A stretch of 64,000 bases of DNA from Prevotella vespertina. GTDB lineage: Bacteria > Bacteroidota > Bacteroidia > Bacteroidales > Bacteroidaceae. Location of the stretch: positions 62,001-126,000 of the forward strand of contig NZ_VVIQ01000002.1 of assembly GCF_009728485.1 (NCBI RefSeq). Reading direction: 5' to 3'. Of this stretch, positions 26,183-34,400 are shown piece after piece (position 1 is the first letter of the stretch; each line of letters opens with the position of its first letter). The notes below the pieces were generated by a model, which did not search any database, was not told the DNA's origin, and saw nothing but the letters and a program-made list of their open reading frames with translations. The position numbers and the translations under genes were made by a program.

Positions 26183-26785
26183 TTAATGTCTTAGATACTT
26201 ATCGTATTGAGCCTTAGTAAGAATCTTCTTCAACTCAGCGTTGTATGCTGTACGCTTCTCACAAGGCTGATTTCTCTTGCATTCCTTAGCCTCAGACTGA
26301 CATTCTTTATTGTCTTTCTTGCATGTTGATGAGCTGTTCTTGCAATCAGACTTAGCCTCCTTATTGCACTCATTTGTACATTCCTTCTTGCAACCAGACG
26401 TACAATTTCCTTTTCCAGCAGCACTGCAACAAGTCTTATTCTCGGTTTTCTCACATTTTTGTTCAGCCTTGTTACATTCTTTCTTACAACTTCCCTTTGT
26501 CTCACAAGTCTGCTTCTCAGCCTTATGACAATCTTCGCTTTGTACAAAGAGATCAGCATATTTCTCATTAAGTTGCAATAGTTTCTTTGCCTGTTTGGCG
26601 TTAAGTCCCAACTTGCTAACCATCTTGTCTGTCACATGCTGTGGTGTTGCAGTGCACTTATGACAGTCACCTTTCTGTTGAACCAATGCTATTTCGTTAG
26701 CATTGATAGCGTTTACATCCTTTGCAGATAAAGCCATTGATGACATCAAGCAAACTGCAATCAGTGATAATGTTATACGTTTCAT
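26183..26785 (-). CDS. Secreted cysteine-rich protein with Spy/DUF4890-like ends
   Basis: 200 residues. A signal peptide (about 1-21, ending ALSA) predicts export. Residues about 50-80 (VTDKMVSKLGLNAKQAKKLL) and the C-terminus (YNAELKKILTKAQYDKYL) match the helices of small periplasmic DUF4890/Spy-like proteins. Between them, residues about 84-176 are a low-complexity insert of Lys, Glu, Asn and regularly spaced Cys, 16 in all, plus a CHKC pair near residue 41. Metal binding is the natural inference, but no copper or zinc locus is adjacent. The gene has its own consensus promoter and a leader of about 75 bases. Open frames on the other strand here are compositional shadows. Confidence 0.78.
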   Translation of the reverse strand: MKRITLSLIAVCLMSSMALSAKDVNAINANEIALVQQKGDCHKCTATPQHVTDKMVSKLGLNAKQAKKLLQLNEKYADLFVQSEDCHKAEKQTCETKGSCKKECNKAEQKCEKTENKTCCSAAGKGNCTSGCKKECTNECNKEAKSDCKNSSSTCKKDNKECQSEAKECKRNQPCEKRTAYNAELKKILTKAQYDKYLRH

Positions 26786-26866
26786 ATCATTCTTTTATTT
26801 GTTATTACTATATCGCTCAAGCCTCACCAACAACGTTATTAAGTTGTTTATGCGTTTGAACAAATG

Positions 26867-26898
26867 CAAAGATACAATACAAAAGGGGTTTGTACAAA
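26867..26898 (-). promoter_or_regulatory. Promoter of the cysteine-rich protein gene
   Basis: On the minus strand TTTG (26898-26895), exactly 20 bases, then TATCTTTG (26874-26867): a full consensus match. The leader of about 75 bases is AT-rich and includes an ACAAC/GTTGT inverted repeat near 26830-26847. Confidence 0.85.
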
Positions 26899-26983
26899 TT
26901 ACAGATAAGTATTATTAGTCGTGAAAGAGGCTTTTTAATAATTATTAATGAAAGCCCTTTTCTTATGTATGATATATATGTTG

Positions 26984-26991
26984 TATCTTTG
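26984..26991 (+). promoter_or_regulatory. -7 element of the DUF4112-like gene
   Basis: TATCTTTG with a poor -33 (TTTTC near 26958-26962). The leader to the ATG at 27050 is about 55 bases. The in-frame codon at 27011 would add 13 unconserved residues. Confidence 0.6.
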
Positions 26992-27049
26992 CGCTCACAA
27001 TCAAGTATGATTGTACTTATTATCTTTTAATACAGAGAAGGGTAATTTT

Positions 27050-27541
27050 ATGAAAGAAGAAAATAGATTGAAAGCGCAAGAGCGGATGAATGATAGCAGT
27101 GTTTATAAGGCTATGGAACAAACACAAAGGGTTATGGATGACTATTATCTAGATGGTATTCTCGGTCTTCTTCCCTATGGTATTGGCGACATTCTTTCGG
27201 CTCTCTTCGCTTTACTCTATGTATGGTTTGCTTTTGTAAAGATACGTAGTATTCCCCTTGCTTTAGCCATTATCAATAATAGTTTGCGTGATGTTCTCTT
27301 TGGAATGATACCTTTTTATATAGGAGATGTTATCGACTTCTTCCATAAGGCGAACCGAGAAAATATGCAACTTGTGCATGGCTTCGTTGAAGGAGACAAG
27401 GAGGTAATACGCGATGTGAACCGCAAAGCTGTTCAAAGTGCCATTCTCATTGTATTAATGATTGTCCTCATCATTGCGATGATCGTCCTCCTTGTAAGCT
27501 TGACCACGTGGCTTATTCATCTTATCGGCTCTTTGTTTTAG
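27050..27541 (+). CDS. DUF4112-like membrane protein
   Basis: 163 residues from the ATG at 27050. Two hydrophobic hairpin regions (about 35-60 and 70-95, with LLPYGIGDILSALFAL and MIPFYIGDVIDFF) and a C-terminal membrane helix (about 130-158) fit the DUF4112 family, whose function is unknown. The repeated 'P-x-G-I-GD' pattern is the family mark. It is monocistronic and convergent with the SDR gene; a perfect hairpin overlaps its stop codon. Confidence 0.75.
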   Translation: MKEENRLKAQERMNDSSVYKAMEQTQRVMDDYYLDGILGLLPYGIGDILSALFALLYVWFAFVKIRSIPLALAIINNSLRDVLFGMIPFYIGDVIDFFHKANRENMQLVHGFVEGDKEVIRDVNRKAVQSAILIVLMIVLIIAMIVLLVSLTTWLIHLIGSLF

Positions 27542-27549
27542 CCGATAAG
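27521..27549. terminator. Hairpin overlapping the end of the DUF4112-like gene
   Basis: A perfect 10-bp stem (27521-27530 with 27540-27549) has a T-rich 9-base loop. The 5' arm is coding and the stop codon lies at the loop/3' arm. It probably terminates both convergent transcripts. Confidence 0.6.
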
Positions 27550-27568
27550 ACGAATGATTGTAGCGGAA

Positions 27569-28324
27569 TCAATCACGATGTATCACACTACCACTGCCTT
27601 GGTGCGTGGCAAGAACTAATACTTCTGCCACTTGCACATGTGCTGGAGCCGATGCAGCATAGTATGCCACATCAGCAATATCAGCCCCTGTTAGGGGTTG
27701 AATACCTCGATATACACCCTCCGCACGAGCGTCATCTCCATGGAAACGAACATTTGAGAAGTGGGTCTCTACAAGCCCCGGTTTCACATTCGTAACACGT
27801 ATGTTGGTTGAAGCAAGGTCTATCCTTAATCCGTCAGTGAAGGTTTTCACTGCTGCTTTCGTCGCACAATAAACATTCCCGTTGGCGTAGGCTGCATCGC
27901 CAGCAACCGACCCTATATTAATAATGTGTCCACTGTTACGTTGCACCATACGTGGTGTAACGAGGCGAGTCATTGTTAGGAGTCCTTTAATATTCGTATC
28001 TATCATTGTCTCCCAATCGTCCCAATGACCTTCATAAGCTGGTTCTAAGCCAAGAGCTAAGCCTGCATTATTAATCAGGACATCTATATCTTGCCATTCA
28101 ATCGTTAAACTCTCGATCGCTTTCGTGGCTGCTGCTCGGTTCCTAACATCAAATGCTAAGGCAAGAACCTTTGCTCCTTCAGCCTCGAGTTTCTTCCTTA
28201 GTTCTGCAAGAAGTTGCACTCTTCTACCTGTGATAATCACGTTATATCCACCTTGAGCAAATCGATGTGCACAAGCCTCACCGATACCACTTGTAGCTCC
28301 AGTTACTAGTACTGTTTTCTTCAT
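27569..28324 (-). CDS. Short-chain dehydrogenase/reductase (YdfG-like)
   Basis: 251 residues. NAD(P)-binding GATSGIGEA, the structural NNAG motif, the catalytic Ser in INIGSVAG and YCATK (Tyr and Lys of the active site) are all in place. An Arg after the second strand (GRR) favours NADPH. The sequence resembles the YdfG/3-hydroxy-acid dehydrogenase branch (serine or 3-hydroxypropionate type substrates). It is the last of three minus-strand genes behind two EamA transporters, 30 bases after the second. Substrate uncertain. Confidence 0.88.
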   Translation of the reverse strand: MKKTVLVTGATSGIGEACAHRFAQGGYNVIITGRRVQLLAELRKKLEAEGAKVLALAFDVRNRAAATKAIESLTIEWQDIDVLINNAGLALGLEPAYEGHWDDWETMIDTNIKGLLTMTRLVTPRMVQRNSGHIINIGSVAGDAAYANGNVYCATKAAVKTFTDGLRIDLASTNIRVTNVKPGLVETHFSNVRFHGDDARAEGVYRGIQPLTGADIADVAYYAASAPAHVQVAEVLVLATHQGSGSVIHRD

Positions 28325-28354
28325 ATATTTGATCTTTAAGATGTTACTCTTCAG

Positions 28355-29224
28355 TTATTTGTTAGATACAATGACGCCAATTAAAATCAAGGCACTGCCT
28401 ATGTAGGCAATAGCTGTCATAGGTTCACTCAGCCAAATAGCACTTGCCACGACTGTTGTAATTGGGTTTAGATATTGATAGTTAGACGCTGTCATCACTC
28501 CAAGTCGTTCAATGACAACCGTCCACAAAGCGAAGCATAAGAAGGAAGCAACTAGTCCTAAGAGCAAGAGATTGAATGCTACTTTAGGTGTAAGGAGCGT
28601 TGCAAGACTCACAGTCCATGGATCAATAAGGAACATCGGGAGCACTGTCAACAATCCATAAAAGAATAGTTTACGTGTGATAAACACGGCTGAATATCTC
28701 TCAGACACTCTCTTCATTAACAATGTATAGACCGCCCAGCAAACTGCAGTTAGTAATGCCAATAAGTCGCCCCAAGGGTTCAAATGCAGGATAAAGCTAC
28801 CATTGAAGATGACTAGTCCTACACCCACAAGGGCTATCAAAGAGCCAACTATCAACGTCCATGTTGCCTTTATACTCTTCACAAAGACGATTCCTAGAAT
28901 GACAGTCACTAGTGGAGATGTAGACGTGATAAAGCTCACGTTATTCACATAAGTTAGTGCGACAGCTGAGTTCTCAGCGACAAAGAAGAGGGAACCACCC
29001 GTTATCCCGAGCAATAGCATGGTACCTTCATCACGCCAACTATTGGCGAATAGCTTTCGAGGAGAGATAAACCAAATAGCGACATAAGCGATAAGGAATC
29101 GGAGAAAGAATATCTCCGAAGGAGTGAGACCACTATTATATAATATCTTTGTGTTTACAAAGGTTGTACCCCAGACAGCGACTACTCCCACTGCTAATAG
29201 GTGCCATAATAACTTTTGATTCAT
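28355..29224 (-). CDS. EamA/DMT-family transporter
   Basis: 289 residues, ten hydrophobic segments and two EamA repeats (GTTFVNTKILYNSGLTPSE in the first; the second starts near 150). It is an inner-membrane metabolite transporter of unknown substrate. It follows another EamA gene by 13 bases and precedes the SDR gene, so the three likely form one transcript. Sequence divergence from the neighbour argues against a recent duplication. Confidence 0.85.
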   Translation of the reverse strand: MNQKLLWHLLAVGVVAVWGTTFVNTKILYNSGLTPSEIFFLRFLIAYVAIWFISPRKLFANSWRDEGTMLLLGITGGSLFFVAENSAVALTYVNNVSFITSTSPLVTVILGIVFVKSIKATWTLIVGSLIALVGVGLVIFNGSFILHLNPWGDLLALLTAVCWAVYTLLMKRVSERYSAVFITRKLFFYGLLTVLPMFLIDPWTVSLATLLTPKVAFNLLLLGLVASFLCFALWTVVIERLGVMTASNYQYLNPITTVVASAIWLSEPMTAIAYIGSALILIGVIVSNK

Positions 29225-29237
29225 GATGATGTCTATT

Positions 29238-30155
29238 CTACGTAGTGAAGTATTTGCGCAAAGGATTAGCTATCTTGCGCCCTTTGGTGATAAGTATTAG
29301 CACCGAAGCTATGATTAACACCGACCCTATTAAGGCTGTCATTGTGAGTGGTTCACCCATTAATGTGATACCAATGGTCATGGCTGTTAGGGGTTCGAAG
29401 GCTCCAAGTATGGCAACACTAGCCGAATCAATCAGGGTCAACGAGCGCACAAGTGTAACATTACTAATGGTTGTAGGAACAAGTCCCAATAGTACCAATG
29501 ATATCAGCGAACGACTATCTCCTATCTTCTGCACGCCTCCCGTTGTGAAAGAAGAGTACAATATCAGGAAGAGCATAGCAATGAAAAAGATATAAAAATT
29601 CACCTTCAAAGCTGGTAACTTACTTACTCGCATATGTGGGAAGATAACCATATAAATGGCATATAACAATCCTGACAACATTGCCAAGACAACTCCTAGC
29701 ATAGACTTAATGCCTCCTGTTTGTCCAATACCACCCAAGAAGAACACTCCAAGGATAGCACATACGATTGCAATGACGATTCTTAACGTTACTTTCTCAT
29801 GGAAGAAGAGGATGAGAAGAACCTCTGTCCATACGGGATAAGAGAACAGTAAGGTTGTTGCAACGCCTCCCGGCATATACTCATAACTACTAAACAATGC
29901 CACAGCAGACACCGAATACATAAGGGATAAGAAGGCTATCCGCAGTCCATCTCCCCACTTCAAATGTAAGTTCTGACGCCTCCATAGAAGGAAACCCATC
30001 ATAAACAAGCAACCGAAAGCAAAGCGATAAATGAGTACAGAAGGCAACTCCATTCCTGCTTCCATCACTGGAATAGAGAACAGAGGGATAGTTCCGAAGG
30101 TTATTGCAGACAAACTCGCATAGCCGTAACCTTTGACTGTTGATGATGTATTCAC
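29238..30155 (-). CDS. EamA/DMT-family transporter
   Basis: 305 residues with ten membrane segments in two repeats (YGYASLSAITFGTIPLFSIP near the start and a second repeat from about 155). It is the first gene of a three-gene minus-strand unit with another EamA transporter and an SDR enzyme. A minus-strand -7 box at 30201-30194 lies about 40 bases upstream. The substrate cannot be inferred. Confidence 0.85.
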   Translation of the reverse strand: MNTSSTVKGYGYASLSAITFGTIPLFSIPVMEAGMELPSVLIYRFAFGCLFMMGFLLWRRQNLHLKWGDGLRIAFLSLMYSVSAVALFSSYEYMPGGVATTLLFSYPVWTEVLLILFFHEKVTLRIVIAIVCAILGVFFLGGIGQTGGIKSMLGVVLAMLSGLLYAIYMVIFPHMRVSKLPALKVNFYIFFIAMLFLILYSSFTTGGVQKIGDSRSLISLVLLGLVPTTISNVTLVRSLTLIDSASVAILGAFEPLTAMTIGITLMGEPLTMTALIGSVLIIASVLILITKGRKIANPLRKYFTT

Positions 30156-30193
30156 TACTTGTTATTTATGGATTGGATAATCATTTACATTTG

Positions 30194-30201
30194 CAAATAT
30201 A
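30194..30201 (-). promoter_or_regulatory. -7 element of the EamA-EamA-SDR unit
   Basis: The minus strand reads TATATTTG. A TTGG lies 20 bases upstream as an imperfect -33. The predicted leader is about 34 bases. Confidence 0.5.
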
Positions 30202-30325
30202 CTCAATTAATTGCAAAGTTGCCAACGAAAGGATAAGAAAAGATGTACAGGAGTGGGAATGATAGTTGCTCCTTCTCTCCTTAAAAATGATGAAGTGCTT
30301 AACAGCCATTGCCATGAACTTAAAG

Positions 30326-30407
30326 AAGAGAGGCTCTCTTTACAGCAAGGAAAGGCTCTTCTTCATGCAACGGAACGCCCTCTTCAAATAGAGAAAGGCG
30401 TCTCTTC
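30326..30407. repeat. Tetrameric 22-bp-pitch repeat array D
   Basis: Cores start at 30326, 30348, 30370 and 30392, an exact 22-bp pitch, with spacers acagca, catgca and aaatag. The first core, AAGAGAGGCTCTCTTT, is nearly perfectly palindromic; the third is of the AACGCCC class. The array lies in the divergent gap 30156-30780. The rest of the gap is AT-rich and holds only two promoter-like elements (30194-30201 and 30684-30691); I see no RNA gene or coding region in it. Confidence 0.9.
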
Positions 30408-30683
30408 CCCTGCACGCTTTTGTTCCTTTAGGAACTCGCTGGCTCTAAATGAATTCGTTCAATCCGTGTCCTCCATATTAAGAACATATTTCCTAACGGG
30501 CTTCCGTTAGGTACATCCTTTCTAAAGTAACGTAGTTTGAATTATAGAAAAGTTTTTCTTTTATCTGATACACTATATTACTTGATTACAAGCTACTTAT
30601 AATTAATCGCTTAATTACAAACTTTATCTCTTATGAAGAGTAATAAAACGCAAGGAAACAAGATTTATCTCGATTTTTTTTCG

Positions 30684-30691
30684 TTACTTTG
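30684..30691 (+). promoter_or_regulatory. Candidate -7 element upstream of the phosphatase gene
   Basis: TTACTTTG follows a run of eight T and sits in the context GTTACTTTGTAG. The same T-tract plus GTTACTTTGTAG arrangement recurs at 31346-31353 ahead of tamB. Both deviate from TAnnTTTG at the second base, but their shared form suggests real promoters. Confidence 0.45.
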
Positions 30692-30780
30692 TAGCCCAAA
30701 TAAGTTGGTTAGGTGCAATGCTGATAGATTCTTATACAATCTTTCGTAAAGCCCTGTAATTGAAAAGAAAAGTAACAATT

Positions 30781-31257
30781 ATGTGTAAGGTAACAAACAA
30801 CAAGAAGAGAATCTTATTCATTTGTCTAGGTAATATATGCCGTTCTCCGGCGGCTCATGCCGTTATGCAACACCTAGTTGACGAACGGGGATGTAGCAAT
30901 CAGTATGAGATTGACTCGGCAGGAATAGGTAACTGGCATGTTGGACAGCTCCCCGACAAGCGCATGAGAGAGCATGGAAGGAGACGCGGATACGATTTGA
31001 ATCATCATGCAAGGCAGTTTGATGCATGTAAGGACTTCGCTTATTTCGATCTTATTGTGGTCATGGACGAAGATAACTATCGTTATATTACGTCGCAAGC
31101 AGGCGATGCGACTGCTCGAGAAAAGGTCGTTCGTATGGCTGATTATTTCACTCGTCATAAGGATGCAACCAGTGTTCCTGACCCTTACTATGGTGGTTCG
31201 GAGGACTTCGAGTTGGCATTAGACTTAATAGAAGATGGTTGTGTGGGATTGATTTAA
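30781..31257 (+). CDS. Low-molecular-weight protein-tyrosine phosphatase
   Basis: 158 residues from the ATG at 30781 (a TTG at 30760 would add seven residues). The CX5R signature C15-LGNIC-R21-S opens the protein, and the catalytic Asp is in VPDPYYGG near residue 136. It dephosphorylates tyrosine residues in the cytoplasm. In Bacteroidetes and elsewhere such enzymes often act with tyrosine autokinases of polysaccharide export, but no capsule genes lie nearby. It is monocistronic, ahead of tamB with a 182-base gap. Confidence 0.92.
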   Translation: MCKVTNNKKRILFICLGNICRSPAAHAVMQHLVDERGCSNQYEIDSAGIGNWHVGQLPDKRMREHGRRRGYDLNHHARQFDACKDFAYFDLIVVMDEDNYRYITSQAGDATAREKVVRMADYFTRHKDATSVPDPYYGGSEDFELALDLIEDGCVGLI

Positions 31258-31345
31258 TCATCTCTAGCACTCTTCAAAGGCAAAGATATAATGATAAATA
31301 ATGCGTTTTTCGCTTACTATCCATCGTTAATTCGTTTTTTTTCTG

Positions 31346-31353
31346 TTACTTTG
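31346..31353 (+). promoter_or_regulatory. Candidate -7 element upstream of tamB
   Basis: TTACTTTG within GTTACTTTGTAG after a T tract, as at 30684-30691. The leader to the tamB start would be about 83 bases. Confidence 0.45.
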
Positions 31354-31439
31354 TAGACATAAACTAAATGGTAATAGCAAAAGATACTCCGTCCTTTTAA
31401 ATCGCACGAAATGGAGAGTACGCTAGCAATACTAACGTG

Positions 31440-34400
31440 ATGAATATGAAAAAGAGCATGAGATGGCTCATTGCTATTGTAGTAGCACCAGTCGTCCTAT
31501 TCCTCCTCTTGGTAGTACTTCTTTATTGTCCTCCTGTACAGAACTGGGCAGTAAAGCAGGTTGCAACCTATGTGTCGAATCATACGGGGATGCAGGTTAG
31601 TATCGATCGGGTAAACCTCTCCTACCCTTTAGACCTCCAGTTGGATGGTTTAAAGATGATAAAAGCAAATGACTCCATACCTACACAGAAGGATACCATT
31701 GCTGACGTACATCGTTTAGTGGCGAGTATTGGCTTATTGCCATTGCTTGATAAGCGTGTAGAAGTAAACGAATTGACATTCACGGGACTGAAAGCTAATA
31801 CCACAAACTTCATTGGTGACTTACGAATTAAGGGTAACTTGCAACGCTTACACATTGTGAGTCATGCTGTAAACCTCGTTGGTGACTCTGTAAGAGTGAA
31901 TAAAGCGGAGGTCGAGGGAGGCTGGATTGATGTTGCATTAGGCGATACTGTTCCTGAAGACCCACACAAGCAGAAACCCTTGTGGCGCATAAATATAGAC
32001 AAGCTAAACCTTGCTAAGACTGATTTCAGGCTCCACATGCCAGGCGATACGATGATAGTTCGAGCGCAATTCAGCGATGCTAAGGCTCGAGGAGCAGAAC
32101 TTTTATTGCATGACAACATATATAAAGTGGCTGACATAGACTGGCATGGCGGTGCATTCAACTATGACCAACCTTTCGTCAAGCCTGCTGCTGCGGGCTT
32201 TGATGCGGCTCACATCGCTATGACAGAGGTTAACCTGGGTATAGACTCGTTCCTTTATGCAGCTCCAAAGATATCTCTTCGTGTTCGTGCAGGCAACTTC
32301 AAGGAACGAAGTGGACTTGTGGTGTGTGACTTACGATGCCCCTTTAGGATGGATGCAACGTCTATCCAATTGCCATCCCTTTATCTTCTCATGCCGAATA
32401 GTGAGCTAACAGGAAGTTTACGAATGGATATGAACGCCTTTGATGGTGCTCATCCTGGTACTCTTAACGCCCACATGGATGGCTATGTGAGCAAGACAGA
32501 CCTGCAACCATTGCTTACTTCCATTCCTCGAAACATCTATCAAGCTATGCCAGGAGGGCGATTGATCATACAGGGAACCCTTGCAGGGAACCTGCGCTCG
32601 GCTTCCTTCCGCCAGTTGAGACTTGCTATGCCGGGCTACTTCGACCTTACTGGAACGGGATGGGTTGCCGATATGATGGCAAAGAATAAGGCTTTACGCA
32701 GTGACTTACGCCTCAAAGGTGTGGCTCAAAACCTTGGTTTCGTTCAGAAGCTATTGCCAATAAGTATTAGAAAGACCATTGCTTTGCCTAAAGCGGTAGC
32801 TGTTGATGGTAATATTCATGTGCGGAAAAACCTTTATACTGGTACAATGTCACTTGCACAAGGGGGTGGTAAGATTCGTGTGGAAGGTGCATTTAACCCC
32901 GCAAACAGCCTATATCGCCTTGTAGCTAGTGCAACGAACTTTCCGATACAACGCTTTTTACCACACATGGGATTGTCACCTTTCACTGGAAGTGTGCGTA
33001 TGCAAGGGCATGGAACGGACTTTATGAATCCACAATCATCCACTAACTTGAGTCTTCGTATTCGTCGTTTCAGTTATGGGAAGTATGTACTTGATGGATT
33101 GAATGGAGATATTTCTAAACATGGTGAGCAACTTTCAGCCCATATAAAGAGTGAGAATAAGATGCTCGCGGGCGATTTCACTTATAAAGGAAAGGTTAGC
33201 CAAAAGTTAGTAGATGGTCATTTGCGAGGCTGGTTGAGCCGTGTTGACCTCCATGCGTTGGGTGGGATGCAGGAAAGATACGTCGTTTCTACCTGGACCG
33301 ACATGGATGTTCGTTCTGATATGAAGGCTAATCACCACGTTCAAGGGGTCGTCCGAAAGTTCAAAGTATTGCAAGAAGGGCACAAGCGAAGTGCTCTCCT
33401 GGCTGCAGGTGACTTCAATGTGAAGGCTGACATACGTAATAATAATCTGTTAGCACACCTTAATGGAAACCTTACAGAGGCTAACCTCAAAGCCTTAGGA
33501 CTGATTGATAAACAATATATTGTGGCTGCAGGAGCCGATCTAGAGCTTCGTTCAGATCTTAAGAAGTCCTTTGCTGTGAATGGTCACATAGGTGATTTGG
33601 CGGTAGATGACGTTAGAAAGAATGGACGAGTAGCCTTGGTACGTGGTAGCTTCAACCTTGATCTAACGAAGAAGGGCAATAAGATGGATGGTTCTATCAA
33701 TGGATTGTTCCCGCAAGTAGACTTCTATCAACTCGGAATCATTGATAAGCCGCTATCAAGCAAGTTTGCTGTTAATGCAGACTTCGGTATGGAAGGCAGT
33801 GATAATATGCGTCTTAATGGAAAGTTGGCAGACCTACAAGTGAATGACGGAAAGCGTAGTTATGCACCAGGTGACGTCTATTTGGATTTAACCAGTATGC
33901 GTGATTCTGTACATGTAGCCCTTGATGGTGGTGATTTCCACCTCAATACCGCCTTCAATGGGAGCGTTGATCAGATGGCAAAGACGGGTAATAAACTCGT
34001 AAAAACACTACGGGAGCAAATTCACAATAGGCGTATTGACCAGCCCGCTATCATCCGCTTGTTGCCAATAGGGCATTTCACTTTACGCAGTGGACGTGGT
34101 AATCTGTTTAGCAACATACTTGAGAAAGATGGATACGCATTCAGTTTGGCAGATATCAATATCTCTTCTTCACCGCATGAAGGTGTGAATGGTAAGGTTA
34201 GGATTGACTCCTTAGTATATAATGACATACACCTTGATAGCGTGAGGGTGAATCTTACGAGTGTAGATGGGCAGTTGAATTATGATGCTGCAGTACTGAA
34301 TAAAGCGGATAATACCTACCCTTACCATGGACATTTGCGTGGCGTACTATACGAACACGGCTTACAAACGCATGCAACAATACTTGATAACAAAGGGAAA

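Noticed and set aside
26230..26571. Overlapping open frames on both strands inside the cysteine-rich gene
   Set aside because: They arise from the Lys/Cys/Glu-rich repetitive coding sequence and have no independent start signals.
30211..30510. 99-codon frame over array D
   Set aside because: It runs through the non-coding 22-bp array, as at array A.
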